Assembly (NCBI RefSeq): GCF_024584705.1
Contig: NZ_CP097384.1
Coordinates: forward strand, 3,596,001-3,660,000
DNA length: 64,000 bases
Reading direction: 5' to 3'
Source of the DNA: Blastopirellula sp. J2-11
Lineage (GTDB): Bacteria > Planctomycetota > Planctomycetia > Pirellulales > Pirellulaceae
Shown here: in pieces, positions 45,518 to 55,588 of the stretch
Numbering within the stretch: position 1 is the stretch's first letter
How the letters are laid out: the number at the start of each line of letters is the position of its first letter
Notes under the pieces: generated by a model
The model's input: the letters and a program-made list of their open reading frames with translations, nothing else
Database searches by the model: none
Told to the model about the DNA's origin: nothing
Made by a program: the position numbers and the translations under genes

Positions 45518-46422
45518 GACAATGATTCCGCTGATGAGGTCGGCGCCGATCGCAACGGCAGCGTCACTTTCCGCTGACGCAGCGCCACAAAGATCGCTCC
45601 ACCGATGATATCGGCTGACGTGCCGGGGTTGCGCCGATGATCGTCGGCCCGTAACCAGAAGTCGAGATTGCGGAGCTCGTAGAAGTATTCTTCGCTAATC
45701 GGCTCTCCAGCGTCCAACACGCGCTGGGCCATCAGCGCGCTTTTGGCGGCGATCTCGTCTCCACATTTTCGCTGAATCAAACTATCGGGATATTCAGCCA
45801 TTTGCCGGACATGCGCGTGGACAATTCGATCGGCGAGCGGAAGATGTGCAGCCCTGGCGTCGGTCAAATAGTCGACCGCGGCGAAGACCTGCTCGCAACC
45901 GTTGACATACTGCCGGGCGATCAGGTCTCGATCGGCGGCGGCCCGCATCGCAGCTAGCAAATCGGCCGGCGGGGGGCCAAAAGCGTCCATCTGGTCCACG
46001 TTTCCCATGCCGCCGGGTTTCGCCAACGCGATCGCCCGGTAAACGTCAGCGGCGTCATCTTCATTCAAATCGGCCAGCCCTTTGGCGACGCCGCGGGGAT
46101 TCAACTCCCTGACCGGCACAACCGCCAGCGGCGCCAGCAGCAGCACCAGCCCCAAGTTGGTATTGGTGTCGACCACGCGGCGCGTCGCTCGAACCGCCGC
46201 TAAAACGGTCCGGCCGATGCGACTTTGTCCGGCGACATCAAGCGCCGGCCCAATCGCAACGGCGCTGGCGGCAAAATCGTTGAGCCCTAGATTGCTGAAA
46301 TCGGCCCCACGATGGACATTGCCCGGCTTCGGCGCGTTGACTTCCAGCAGACAAGCGAGTGTCGCCATCTGGCCAATCGTCAGTTCGGACCAACGCCCGT
46401 CACTCTGGCTATTGTCACTCAT
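45514..46422 (-). CDS. CitG-like triphosphoribosyl-dephospho-CoA synthase family protein
   Basis: 302 residues with the diagnostic NAPKPGNVHRGADF near 29 and NTNLGLVLLLAPLA near 96. The classical family joins dephospho-CoA and ATP for citrate or malonate lyase, but no lyase genes are nearby. Homologues occur in methanopterin biosynthesis clusters of methylotrophs and planctomycetes, and the coupled PTPS gene supports that here. Overlaps of 4 bases on both sides give a tight three-gene unit. Confidence 0.85.
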   Translation of the reverse strand: MSDNSQSDGRWSELTIGQMATLACLLEVNAPKPGNVHRGADFSNLGLNDFAASAVAIGPALDVAGQSRIGRTVLAAVRATRRVVDTNTNLGLVLLLAPLAVVPVRELNPRGVAKGLADLNEDDAADVYRAIALAKPGGMGNVDQMDAFGPPPADLLAAMRAAADRDLIARQYVNGCEQVFAAVDYLTDARAAHLPLADRIVHAHVRQMAEYPDSLIQRKCGDEIAAKSALMAQRVLDAGEPISEEYFYELRNLDFWLRADDHRRNPGTSADIIGGAIFVALRQRKVTLPLRSAPTSSAESLS

Positions 46423-47300
46423 GTGGCGGTTCGCTGCAGAAAGGATTCGACCAACGGAACAATGCGCTCGTGCGCGTCTTCAATCACATAGTGACCAGCG
46501 TCTTCTAATACATGCGACTCGGCCTGAGGCCAATACGTTTGAAATCGCTTCAGGCACTCCAGCGTAAAGCACCAGTCCTTCGCTCCCCAGATCATCTGAA
46601 TCGGCTTCTGCTGCAGGTCAGGCAAATGCTGTTCGATATGCTTGAGCGTCGCGTAGGTCGGATGTCGCGGCGAAAGCGGAATATCCCCGACAAACCGCGA
46701 AATCGCAACGCGATTCGCCCAGTTGTCGTACGGCGCAAGCAGACCCGCAGTTACCTCAGGCGTCATCCGCTCTGGCTTTTCGGTCGCCATCGTGATCGCC
46801 GCACGAGCGAATAGATTCAATCCGCGCATCGCGGCGTTGCCGATCACCGGCGCACGACACGCAAAGATTCTCCACGGCACGTACGGCGGCGGAAAGGCCC
46901 CGGTATTAAACAGGATCAGCCGCTCGAATCGCTCTGGCTGGCGAACGGCGGCGCCCAGTCCAATTGCGCCTCCCCAGTCATGCACGGCCAAAGTCACGTC
47001 ACGCAGATCTAACCGATCGAGAAAGCGGGTTAGATTGTCGATATGCTGCTCGAGCGTGTATTCGTAATTCTGCGGCTTATCGCTCAGCCCGCAGCCGATG
47101 TGATCGACCGCCAGCGTGCGATGGCTTCCCTGAAACGCCTGGATCAAGTTCCGCCAATAGAACGACCAAGTCGGGTTCCCGTGGACAAACAGAATCGGTT
47201 TTCCCGCTCCTTCATCCACGTAGTGATACCGTTGACCATCCAGGTCGAGCGTATGGGAGGCGAAAGGATAGAGCTTCCGCCAATCGGCCGGCGCGAGCAT
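46419..47300 (-). CDS. Alpha/beta hydrolase, OleB/haloalkane-dehalogenase-like
   Basis: 293 residues. HGNPTWSFYWRNLI is the oxyanion-hole region, VHDWGGAIG carries an aspartate nucleophile instead of serine, and GLNLFARAA with DNWANRVAISRFVGDIPLSP fits OleB, the beta-lactone decarboxylase of olefin synthesis, better than true dehalogenases. The final catalytic histidine is in GHYVIEDA. No OleA, OleC or OleD genes are adjacent, so its pathway is open. It is the first gene of the overlapping trio with CitG-like and PTPS genes. Confidence 0.85.
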   Translation of the reverse strand: MLAPADWRKLYPFASHTLDLDGQRYHYVDEGAGKPILFVHGNPTWSFYWRNLIQAFQGSHRTLAVDHIGCGLSDKPQNYEYTLEQHIDNLTRFLDRLDLRDVTLAVHDWGGAIGLGAAVRQPERFERLILFNTGAFPPPYVPWRIFACRAPVIGNAAMRGLNLFARAAITMATEKPERMTPEVTAGLLAPYDNWANRVAISRFVGDIPLSPRHPTYATLKHIEQHLPDLQQKPIQMIWGAKDWCFTLECLKRFQTYWPQAESHVLEDAGHYVIEDAHERIVPLVESFLQRTAT

Positions 47301-47366
47301 ACAGGCAATCAGCTAATCAGGGTGAAAACCCCGATTATACAAGAGAATCGCCGTCGGATGTCGCCC

Positions 47367-48998
47367 CTAAGGCGCATTGGCTCGTTCGAAGATATCCCGC
47401 CAGAAATTCCGCGATTCGCGGTGCATTTCCAGGATCTCGTTCCGTTGGTCCCCATCTTCCAGCTGAATCGCTGCGGCCCGCTCAAACACCCAATCGTAGA
47501 AGAACTTGGCCGACGTCTTGCTGATCCGCGGCAGATCCCCAATCTGAACATAGTACGGGCCGGTCAGCGCAAATCGGTAGGTCTCCGGCACTTCGGCGAC
47601 TGCGCGGACCAAAAACCAACCACTCTCGTCAAAAGGTATCTTCGGCAGTCGCCCTTGATTTTTGACAAGTTCGTCCAGCCGCACTTCCTGTTCGACCTGA
47701 CCATTTTTGATGACTTCAAGATAGGCGATCTTGTCGCGGGTTCCCAAATTTAACGCCACTTCAATTTCGAGGGATTCGCCAGCGGGCGCCGTAAACAGGT
47801 CCCCCGGAAATCGGTTCTCGATAATGGGGCGAATCATGGGACCATTGGTCACCATCACGCGGCCAGCCGCCAACTCGCGCCACCAGGCGTCATACGAGAA
47901 CTCGCCGTCCAAATGAACGTAGACCCGGTTGTAGCCCGGCGGATTATTCGTCGCGCCTGATCCGCTGGCCGCCGAAGGAGGAATCTGCAGCCCGCAGTTG
48001 AGCAGATGAAAATAAATCTGCTGCGCCCAGCGAGCTTTCCCTTGCGGCCCCGGAAACAACAATCGATCGGCGGGCCGAGAACCAGGCGCCGGTTTCGCCG
48101 AACTTCCCTTCATCTCTAACTCAGGTCCCGCGATCACTACTGAGTCGACCGCATCCAGGGCGATCCAGAGCGGCAAATCCCACGCGGTTGCATCCGCCGC
48201 TTGATGAACACGCGGGTTGCTCTTCAACTCGTTGGCGAAACGGAGCGTCGACGGAAATTCAGGCTTTGCCGATTGCAACGCCAACGGCGCGTCGACATTG
48301 GCGAAGATCATTCGCCCCCCTGCTCTTTCATCGCGTCCCCCCAACCGCCACCAGGCTCGGTTGCCGCCAAAGATCGCCAGCGGCTCGCCGATCGGTTTGC
48401 CGGCATAGACGTTTTGCTTGTTATCCCAAACATGATTAACCGCGACATGCAGATCTTCGGCCAGCATCAGCGTCTCGATGTCTATCTCGCCGCGTTGCAC
48501 ATACAGATCGCCCGACCACCAGCCAGCGGCCGCCATGTCGACAAAGCGTGTCATCTCCAAAGTCGAGTTATCTTCATCCCCGCTCTTCAACTCGAAATAG
48601 CCGGAGCGCGTGCGGTACTCAGGACCGGTCTCCATTTCAAACGTGTACCGCCCTGGCGCCAGCTCAAGATGCAACTCACCGGTAAACGAAAAGTGATCGT
48701 CCAGATTAGGAACGCCTGGAATCCGTTGTCGATTCCCACGCGGATTAACCAGATGCATCCGAGCACTGAGCGGAGCCTTCGTCTCGGAATCGACCACTTT
48801 CAGATGCAACACTCCCTTCGCCGCCAGTGCTGGGACAGCGGCGACAGATGCCGACGCGCAGATCAGGATCACCGTTAATCGCCCTAGAATCAGCAGTTTC
48901 TGCACGGCATCGCCAGCTAAAAGAGAATCGATTGGGATTGGATCGTTCAATCCTACCCCAAAAATAAGCGCTCGCGCAATTGCCTCGCGGTTATCCAT
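47367..48998 (-). CDS. CehA/McbA-like exported protein
   Basis: About 543 residues, exported, with the hydrophobic segment LLILGRLTVILICASASVAA within the first 55. The pattern GWWSGDLYVQRGEIDIETLMLAEDL fits the planctomycete CehA/McbA-like metallohydrolase family, where metal residues are often partly lost. An N-terminal beta-sandwich region (HLKVVDSETKAPLSARMHLVN) resembles a regulatory or adhesion-type domain. The start is unclear: ATG at 48998, a GTG at 48905 next to the signal, or further upstream, and none has a ribosome-binding site. The function is not known. Confidence 0.75.
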   Translation of the reverse strand: MDNREAIARALIFGVGLNDPIPIDSLLAGDAVQKLLILGRLTVILICASASVAAVPALAAKGVLHLKVVDSETKAPLSARMHLVNPRGNRQRIPGVPNLDDHFSFTGELHLELAPGRYTFEMETGPEYRTRSGYFELKSGDEDNSTLEMTRFVDMAAAGWWSGDLYVQRGEIDIETLMLAEDLHVAVNHVWDNKQNVYAGKPIGEPLAIFGGNRAWWRLGGRDERAGGRMIFANVDAPLALQSAKPEFPSTLRFANELKSNPRVHQAADATAWDLPLWIALDAVDSVVIAGPELEMKGSSAKPAPGSRPADRLLFPGPQGKARWAQQIYFHLLNCGLQIPPSAASGSGATNNPPGYNRVYVHLDGEFSYDAWWRELAAGRVMVTNGPMIRPIIENRFPGDLFTAPAGESLEIEVALNLGTRDKIAYLEVIKNGQVEQEVRLDELVKNQGRLPKIPFDESGWFLVRAVAEVPETYRFALTGPYYVQIGDLPRISKTSAKFFYDWVFERAAAIQLEDGDQRNEILEMHRESRNFWRDIFERANAP

Positions 48999-50306
48999 CA
49001 CGTACGACGAACTGGATATCCGCCGATACGATGTCAATGGAGCGGGAGAATCCTCCGCTACCGACCACCACCGGCAGACGTTGAATGGAATTGAGTTATC
49101 CATGCGCTGCAATCGGGTGGGAAGGAGCCCCTATAAATCGGCCCGCTTGGCAAATCATCAAGGGCCTCGCACTGATCGCAAGAGTCGGCATATTATTTGC
49201 TGATCCAGGGCGCGAGTTACATTAATAAGTGTTCATGTAGAACGCCCGCAAGCGGCGAAAATCAGCGCCTCCAACGCTCCTCACGGCGCCAAGAAATCAG
49301 GCTGCTATCAAAGCCTGAAAGCAGGCGAATTGAGAGCACTTTTTTCACTCCTGTCGACGGCGAAAAAGGAGCGTACTGAACGGGATCGCATGACGTGCAA
49401 TATTGACGCAAAACCATCCACAATGAACCACGCTGCTCAACAAAGTCGATCACGAACCCGGCGTTATCTTGCGTCCTGCAGAACGATATCAGACGCCGTC
49501 ACTGCATCGCCGATTTCTTCGTGAAACCCTATAAATACCGGCACTTCCACGTCACCGCCACTTGCGTGCAGCATCTTTCTATTGGGAATGAGAGCAATCG
49601 CTAGCGACTTGAAAAGCGACGCAAACTTCAAATTCAACATGCGTTTTTCTCCATCAAGTTTGCTGGACGACTTGGCGCATCTGTATCGATTTTTCGGCGA
49701 GCTATCTACGACACATTTCGCGTCCCATTCTCTTGAGTTGAAGCTCTTTAATTCGAGTCGCCGGCAACACCGTTCGGGGATCTAAAAGAGGCGGTGACAG
49801 CGACCAAAATTGGCCACGAATCGCAATTGGCGCCTACGGATAGTCGCAGTTGCCCACTTCCAGACCGCGCGATAAAAATCCCTTAGTGTAGGTAAGTGAT
49901 CCTCCACGACGAAGGTGCACGCTTGAGCGATTCACGATCGCCAGATTGGAGTGAGAGCGAGCTTCAGTTGGCCGTTTCCTTTCATTTCATCTGGATCCGA
50001 GACACGCCGCCCCCACCTGCCCCGATATAGCAACGCCGAACCTTCGATTTTCGTTTTAGCCAGGCATTAAGAAACGTACTTAGAGCCATCCTGACGGAGA
50101 TCGTACTGACGCTGCAGACACTCCATCGCGCCCTGCTTCGATAGGAACCTTACGGTCCCTTGCAGAATTTATGATTCCTTGAAAACAAGGGTCGATTCGA
50201 CCCGCTTGGGCATTCACTTTCGTCTCGTTTAGACGTATCGCGACATCCCCAAAGATTGTTCTCCGGGCCTTTCCAGGCTGGTAACTTAGAGGTACGCACG
50301 AGCAAT
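48999..50306. other. 1.3-kb intergenic stretch, no gene seen
   Basis: Open frames on both strands are under 70 codons and unlike any family I know. The sequence has no strong repeat. The last 60 bases lead into the RND adaptor gene and must include its promoter. Two short TATA-like CCTATAAAT stretches at 49130 and 49526 are likely chance. Confidence 0.5.
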
Positions 50307-51476
50307 ATGAAAATCTCAGCTATTGCAGCCGTCATCTTGGCGCTGGTTTCTCTTTCTCTGTCCGGCTGCGAGACGCAGACGGCCGAATCGCACGAAGCCG
50401 CGCATGCGGAAACGTCAGAAGCGGCGCATGGGGAAACCCATGGCGAAACGCACGAAGAGGGACATCATGAACATGTCATTCTGGTCACCAGCCCGCTTCG
50501 AAAAGATGTAATCAGTACGCAACAGTACGTCTGTCAGATCCACTCGTGTCAACACATTGAAGTTCGCGCCTTGGAAGGTGGATATCTAGAAGAGATCCGC
50601 GTCAACGAAGGTCAGGCGGTGAAGAAGGGGGATCTTATGTTCAAGATCCTGCCGACGCTATTTCAAGCCAAACTCAACGCCGAAGTCGCCGAGGCCAACC
50701 GAATCGGCATCGAACTGAAGAACGCACAAACGCTCAACCAAAAAGGGATTGTCTCGCCGCAGGAACTTGCAATCAAGCAGGCCGAACTCGCGAAGGCGCA
50801 AGCCAAAGTCGAACTGGCGCGGGCCGAATTGGACTTTACCAACGTGACGGCGCCTTTCGATGGCATTGTGGATCGTCAGCACTGCCAGCTGGGAAGCTTA
50901 ATTGAAGATGGAGACGTGCTCACCACATATTCCGACAATAGCGTGATGTGGGTCTACTTCAACGTCCCAGAGGCGCGCTATCTCGAATACAAGTCAGATC
51001 TCGACGACAATCCGAGCGCCGATCCGTTGCAAATTGAACTGAAGCTGGCCAACGGCAAGGTCTTCTCTCAGCCGGGCAAGATTGGTGCGATCGAAGCCGA
51101 TTTCAACAATACGACCGGCAACATTGCGTTTCGCGCAGACTTCGATAACCCGAAGGGGTTGCTGCGCAACGGCCAGACCGGCACCATCTTGATCCACCGC
51201 ACTCTGAAAGATGTGATCGTCATCCCGCAGCGAGCGACTTACGAGATTCTCGCCAAGCGGTACGCTTTCGTCGTCGACAAAGACAATGTCGTTCATCAGC
51301 GCGACCTCACGATTGAAAGCGAACAGGATGACATCTTTGTGATCAAAGATGGGCTCGAAGAGGGTGACAAAATCATCCTCGAAGGAATTCGACAGGTTCG
51401 TGATGGCGACAAAATTGAATTCAAATACACCGCTCCTGAAGAAGTTCTTGGCAACTTGAAGTATCACGCAGAATAG
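50307..51476 (+). CDS. RND efflux periplasmic adaptor lipoprotein
   Basis: 389 residues. The signal ends in a lipobox (LSLSGC), so the protein is lipid-anchored. A His-rich mature N-terminus (AAHGETHGETHEEGHHEH) is unusual. The membrane-fusion fold follows: EVRALEGGYLEEIRVNEGQAV lipoyl half, a coiled-coil hairpin (AEVAEANRIGIELKNAQTL) and the beta-barrel (VTAPFDGIVDRQHCQLG). It works with the permease 13 bases downstream to export compounds. No outer-membrane TolC gene is adjacent. Confidence 0.93.
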   Translation: MKISAIAAVILALVSLSLSGCETQTAESHEAAHAETSEAAHGETHGETHEEGHHEHVILVTSPLRKDVISTQQYVCQIHSCQHIEVRALEGGYLEEIRVNEGQAVKKGDLMFKILPTLFQAKLNAEVAEANRIGIELKNAQTLNQKGIVSPQELAIKQAELAKAQAKVELARAELDFTNVTAPFDGIVDRQHCQLGSLIEDGDVLTTYSDNSVMWVYFNVPEARYLEYKSDLDDNPSADPLQIELKLANGKVFSQPGKIGAIEADFNNTTGNIAFRADFDNPKGLLRNGQTGTILIHRTLKDVIVIPQRATYEILAKRYAFVVDKDNVVHQRDLTIESEQDDIFVIKDGLEEGDKIILEGIRQVRDGDKIEFKYTAPEEVLGNLKYHAE

Positions 51477-51489
51477 GTAGGCCCCGGTA

Positions 51490-54400
51490 ATGTTCTCGAA
51501 ATTTCTGCATCGACCGGCGCTGGCGATCGTCATCTCGCTGCTCATTTTGTTTATGGGCGGCCTGGCGATTACCTCTCTGCCGATCTCCCAATTTCCATCC
51601 GTCGCACCGCCAAGCGTGGTGGTCGCGGTCTCTTTCCCCGGGGCCAGCGCTAAGATTCTGGTCAACTCGACGCTCGTGATTATGGAACGAGCGATCAACG
51701 GCGTGCCGAACATGCGGTACATGACTTCCGCCGCAACGAGCGCCGGCGAAGCGTCGATCATGATCACCTTCGAGCCGGGCACTGACCCGAACGTCGCGGT
51801 CTTGAACGTCAATAACCGCATCCAGATGATTAAGAATCAGCTCCCTCCGATCGTGGAGCGAGAAGGCATCATCGTCATGCAGAACATGACGTCCATGCTG
51901 ATGTACGTGAACGTTTACAGCAAAGACCCCAACCACGACCAGAACTTTCTCTACAACTATGTCAGCGCCAACCTCTTGCCCGAGATCCAGCGCGTGCGGG
52001 GCGTCGGTCGCGCCAAGATCCTCGGCAACCGCGCTTATGCGATGCGCGTCGAGTTAGACCTGGACCGCATGCGGGCCTATAACGTCTCCTCTGCCGACAT
52101 CATGGAGATGATCAAAGAGCAAAGCATCATCGGTTCGCCGGGACGATTGGGTCAGGCGACCGGAACGACATCGCAAACCATCGAATACGTGCTGACCTGG
52201 GTGGGGCGCTACGACAAGCCGGAACAATACGCCGAGATTATCTTAAGAGAAAACGAAAAAGGGGAAATCCTGCGGCTCAAAGATGTGGCCAAAGTCTCGC
52301 TGGGCTCCTCGTTTTATGACCTCTATTCGGATATCGACGGCTTCCCATCCGCTTCGATCGTGCTCAAGCAAACTCCCGGCTCCAACGCCGCGGACGTGAT
52401 TGAGCAAGTCAAGGATAAGTTGAAAGAATTTAAAGACGAGTCGTTCCCGCCGGGGATGGACTACGCGGTCAGCTACGACGTTTCCAGCTTCTTGGACGCA
52501 TCGATCGAGAAGGTGCTGCACACGCTATTTGAAGCGTTCATCCTGGTTTCGCTGGTGGTCTATCTGTTCCTCGGCGACTTCCGCAGCACGCTCATTCCCA
52601 CGCTGGCGGTTCCGGTGTCGTTGATCGGAACTTTTTTCTTCATGAGCATGTTTGGGATGTCAATCAACCTGATTACGCTCTTTGCGTTGGTGCTTGCGAT
52701 CGGCGTGGTGGTCGACGACGCGATCGTCGTGGTCGAAGCCGTGCACGCCAAGATGCACGAGAAGCATCTCTCTCCGTATCTGGCCACCAAAGAAGTGGTC
52801 GGAGAGATCAGCGGCGCCATCATCGCGATTACCTTGGTGATGACCTCGGTGTTTATTCCGGTCTGCTTTATGCCGGGCGCCGTCGGCGTCTTCTATCGCC
52901 AGTTCGCGCTGACGATGGCGATGTCAATCGTGCTCTCCGGCATCGTCGCTCTGACGCTGACCCCGGTGCTGTGTGCGATGATTTTGAAGCCCCACGCGAA
53001 AGCCGGAGACAAACAAACCGGTCTGATCGGCTTCGTGAATCGCGCTATCAAAAAAGTCGCCGGCCCATCCGCCAACATCGTGCGTCTGGTGCTATCGATA
53101 ATTCTCGGCTTGGCTGTCGGATACGGCGTCTATGAGTTGCTGCATATTGAGTTCGTTCATGAATTGGTTTCGGAACAATTGCCGCTAACGCAACAACGGA
53201 TGATCATTATCGCCAGCGTCGTCGCGGTACTGGCCATCTTTACCTTCCGGTCGATGTTCTCGGGAAGTGAGCCGGGCGAAACGAAGAAACGCGGGCCGCT
53301 TGGCATCTTTTTGCATTACTTTGACCGCGGCGTCGAAATGGTGACCGGCGGTTATGTCGGCATTGTGAGCCTGATCGTCACGCGACGGTTGGTGACCATG
53401 ATTGTCATCGGCGCATTTAGCTATGGCATCTTGGTGGTGAATCAGATTCTCCCCTCCGGCTTTATTCCGCTGGAAGATCAGGGCGTTATCTACGGGATCA
53501 TCCAGACCCCTCCAGGATCGACGCTCGAGTACACCAACTCGAAGGCCCACGAACTGCAGAAGATCTGTCAAGGATTTGATGAAGTCACCTCCGTCACTTC
53601 GTTGGCCGGCTACGAAATTTTGACCGAAGGTCGCGGTTCGAACGCGGGTACCTGCCTGATCAACTTGAAGCCTTGGGCCGATCGCGAACTAACCTCGAAA
53701 GAGATCATTGAACAGCTTGAGGAAAAAGGGCAAGAAATCGCCGACGTGAAGCTGGAGTTCTTTGAACCGCCCGCCGTTCCGGGGTTTGGCGCCGCCGGCG
53801 GTTTCTCGCTCTGCTTGCTCGACAAGACGAACAGCGGCAACTACGAAGCGTTCGGCGAAGTGACCGAAAACTTCCTGGCCGAGCTCGGAAAACGGAAGGA
53901 GCTGAAAGGCATCTTCACCTTCTTTGCAAGCAACTATCCGCAGTATGAAATCATCATCGACAATGACGTGGCCATGCAGAAAGGGGTTACCATCGCCGAT
54001 GCGATGGACAACCTCTCGATCGTCGTGGGCAGCACCTGGGAACAAGGCTTTATCCGTTTCGGTCAGTTCTACAAAGTCTACGTTCAGGCCGCTCCCGAGT
54101 TCCGACGCTACCCCGAAGACTTGGAGAATATGTTCGTCAAGAACGACGAAGGGGAAATGGTTCCCTACTCGGCGTTCATGAAGCTCGAAAAGTTGCAGGG
54201 GATGAACGAAATCAACCGCTACAACCTTTATACGACCGCGATCATCCAAGGCGCTCCGGCGAGCGGTTACAGTAGCGGTCAAGCAATCGCGGCGATTCAG
54301 GAAGTCGCCGAACAGACGCTGCCTCACGGTTACGGCATCGGTTGGCAAGGTCTCTCGTATGACGAAGCTAGTAAGGGAAATACGGCGATCTATATTTTCA

Positions 54401-55005
54401 TCGTCGTCGTGATCTTCGTCTATCTGGTTCTGGTCGGGCAGTACGAAAGTTTCCTCTTGCCGCTGGCGGTGCTCGCTTCGTTGCCGGTCGGTTTGTTCGG
54501 CTCGTTTCTGATGCTCAAAGCGATGGGATTGGCCAACGACGTCTACTGTCAGATTGGCCTCGTCATGCTGGTCGGTCTGTTGGGTAAGAATGCGATTTTG
54601 ATCATCGAATTCGCCGTCCAAAGGCGCCACGAAGGGCTGAGCTTGCGAGACGCGGCGATCGAAGGCGGCAATCTCCGCTTCCGTCCGATCGTGATGACCT
54701 CGTTCGCGTTCATCGCTGGTCTGATTCCGTTGGTGCGTGCGACCGGTCCCGGAGCGATCGGAAACCGAACCATCGGCACCACGGCGGTCGGCGGCATGCT
54801 CATGGGTACGTTGATCGGCGTCGTGGTCATTCCCGGTCTCTATTACCTGTTCGCGAAGATTTCCGACGGTAAGAAGCTGATTCGGGATGAACATGACGAC
54901 CCGTTAAGCGAGATCCTAGAACGGCATGACGGGCACGGGCATAGCACCGATGTCGATGATTCCGATGAAAACGAACCACCGGAAGCGGAAACGCCTGCCC
55001 ATTGA
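51490..55005 (+). CDS. RND efflux permease (HAE1/AcrB family)
   Basis: A 1171-residue proton-driven pump. It carries the N-terminal TM1 (PALAIVISLLILFMGGLAI), the porter regions, and the proton-relay motif VLAIGVVVDDAIVVVEAVH in TM4. It is about 120 residues longer than AcrB. The excess is mainly an insertion of about 100 residues at roughly 500-600, containing two extra hydrophobic stretches (near 531-551 and 570-590) where TM6 meets TM7. The C-terminal tail is acidic and His-rich (DGHGHSTDVDD). Translation is coupled to the adaptor. Confidence 0.93.
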   Translation: MFSKFLHRPALAIVISLLILFMGGLAITSLPISQFPSVAPPSVVVAVSFPGASAKILVNSTLVIMERAINGVPNMRYMTSAATSAGEASIMITFEPGTDPNVAVLNVNNRIQMIKNQLPPIVEREGIIVMQNMTSMLMYVNVYSKDPNHDQNFLYNYVSANLLPEIQRVRGVGRAKILGNRAYAMRVELDLDRMRAYNVSSADIMEMIKEQSIIGSPGRLGQATGTTSQTIEYVLTWVGRYDKPEQYAEIILRENEKGEILRLKDVAKVSLGSSFYDLYSDIDGFPSASIVLKQTPGSNAADVIEQVKDKLKEFKDESFPPGMDYAVSYDVSSFLDASIEKVLHTLFEAFILVSLVVYLFLGDFRSTLIPTLAVPVSLIGTFFFMSMFGMSINLITLFALVLAIGVVVDDAIVVVEAVHAKMHEKHLSPYLATKEVVGEISGAIIAITLVMTSVFIPVCFMPGAVGVFYRQFALTMAMSIVLSGIVALTLTPVLCAMILKPHAKAGDKQTGLIGFVNRAIKKVAGPSANIVRLVLSIILGLAVGYGVYELLHIEFVHELVSEQLPLTQQRMIIIASVVAVLAIFTFRSMFSGSEPGETKKRGPLGIFLHYFDRGVEMVTGGYVGIVSLIVTRRLVTMIVIGAFSYGILVVNQILPSGFIPLEDQGVIYGIIQTPPGSTLEYTNSKAHELQKICQGFDEVTSVTSLAGYEILTEGRGSNAGTCLINLKPWADRELTSKEIIEQLEEKGQEIADVKLEFFEPPAVPGFGAAGGFSLCLLDKTNSGNYEAFGEVTENFLAELGKRKELKGIFTFFASNYPQYEIIIDNDVAMQKGVTIADAMDNLSIVVGSTWEQGFIRFGQFYKVYVQAAPEFRRYPEDLENMFVKNDEGEMVPYSAFMKLEKLQGMNEINRYNLYTTAIIQGAPASGYSSGQAIAAIQEVAEQTLPHGYGIGWQGLSYDEASKGNTAIYIFIVVVIFVYLVLVGQYESFLLPLAVLASLPVGLFGSFLMLKAMGLANDVYCQIGLVMLVGLLGKNAILIIEFAVQRRHEGLSLRDAAIEGGNLRFRPIVMTSFAFIAGLIPLVRATGPGAIGNRTIGTTAVGGMLMGTLIGVVVIPGLYYLFAKISDGKKLIRDEHDDPLSEILERHDGHGHSTDVDDSDENEPPEAETPAH

Positions 55006-55019
55006 TGCCCCCCAATCTT

Positions 55020-55050
55020 TGTTGGCCCCGTCGATAAGACGGGGCCAACA
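55020..55050 (+). terminator. Hairpin after the RND operon
   Basis: A 13-bp perfect stem, TGTTGGCCCCGTC and its complement, with loop GATAA, 15 bases after the permease stop. There is no T-run, so it may be a transcript-stabilising or intrinsic hairpin that works without a strong U tract. Confidence 0.55.
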
Positions 55051-55090
55051 GACTTGAAGTTACAGCCGCCGCTTCTCTTCGTAGCCTGAC

Positions 55091-55335
55091 GCGCCCGTTT
55101 TGAGGTGGCGCTATTTCCCTGGGTTGGCCGCGATAGCTCCGCTATCAGGGCCGACGAAGTCGGTAAGAGGCATCGAGCCGCGGTCGGACTTACTTCGGTG
55201 GTCGCTATACCGCTGGAAATGGCGAAAAGCCCCTGAACTGCTTACGGGGAACCAATGCCTCCTACGGCTGCGCCGCCGCGGATAGCGGAGCTATCGCGGT
55301 CAACCGGGAAATAGCGCCACCTCAAAACGGGCGCA
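55091..55335. repeat. 245-bp inverted-repeat element
   Basis: The arms (55091-55145 and 55283-55335) are near-complete complements over about 54 bases, beginning GCGCCCGTTTTGAGGTGGCG. The inner part carries a shorter palindrome around CGATAGCTCCGCTAT and no open reading frame of note. The structure fits a MITE or a trimmed insertion sequence, found between the RND operon and the sialidase operon. Confidence 0.7.
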
Positions 55336-55588
55336 CTGGGCCCACTCTCGCTGCATTTCTAATCGCTGAAGAACGGTCGCATTCTCGATACCGGGAACCT
55401 TGCGAGCGATCTCTACGACGTTGGCGACCGACAACCTTGGATCGGTTCCCACCTACCAGACCGCAAGCTTGCAGTATGGAAAATATTTTTGTTTTTAAGT
55501 ATTGTCCCCGGCCCAGGTCGCATCTAACATGTTACCTAACATGACAGACGCGATCATGATTTACCGCTAAAGCAGGAAACCGAGGTTC

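Noticed and set aside
53689-54894. 401-codon open frame antisense to the RND permease
   Set aside because: It is a mirror of a well-supported family gene, and its residues are a shadow with no domain.
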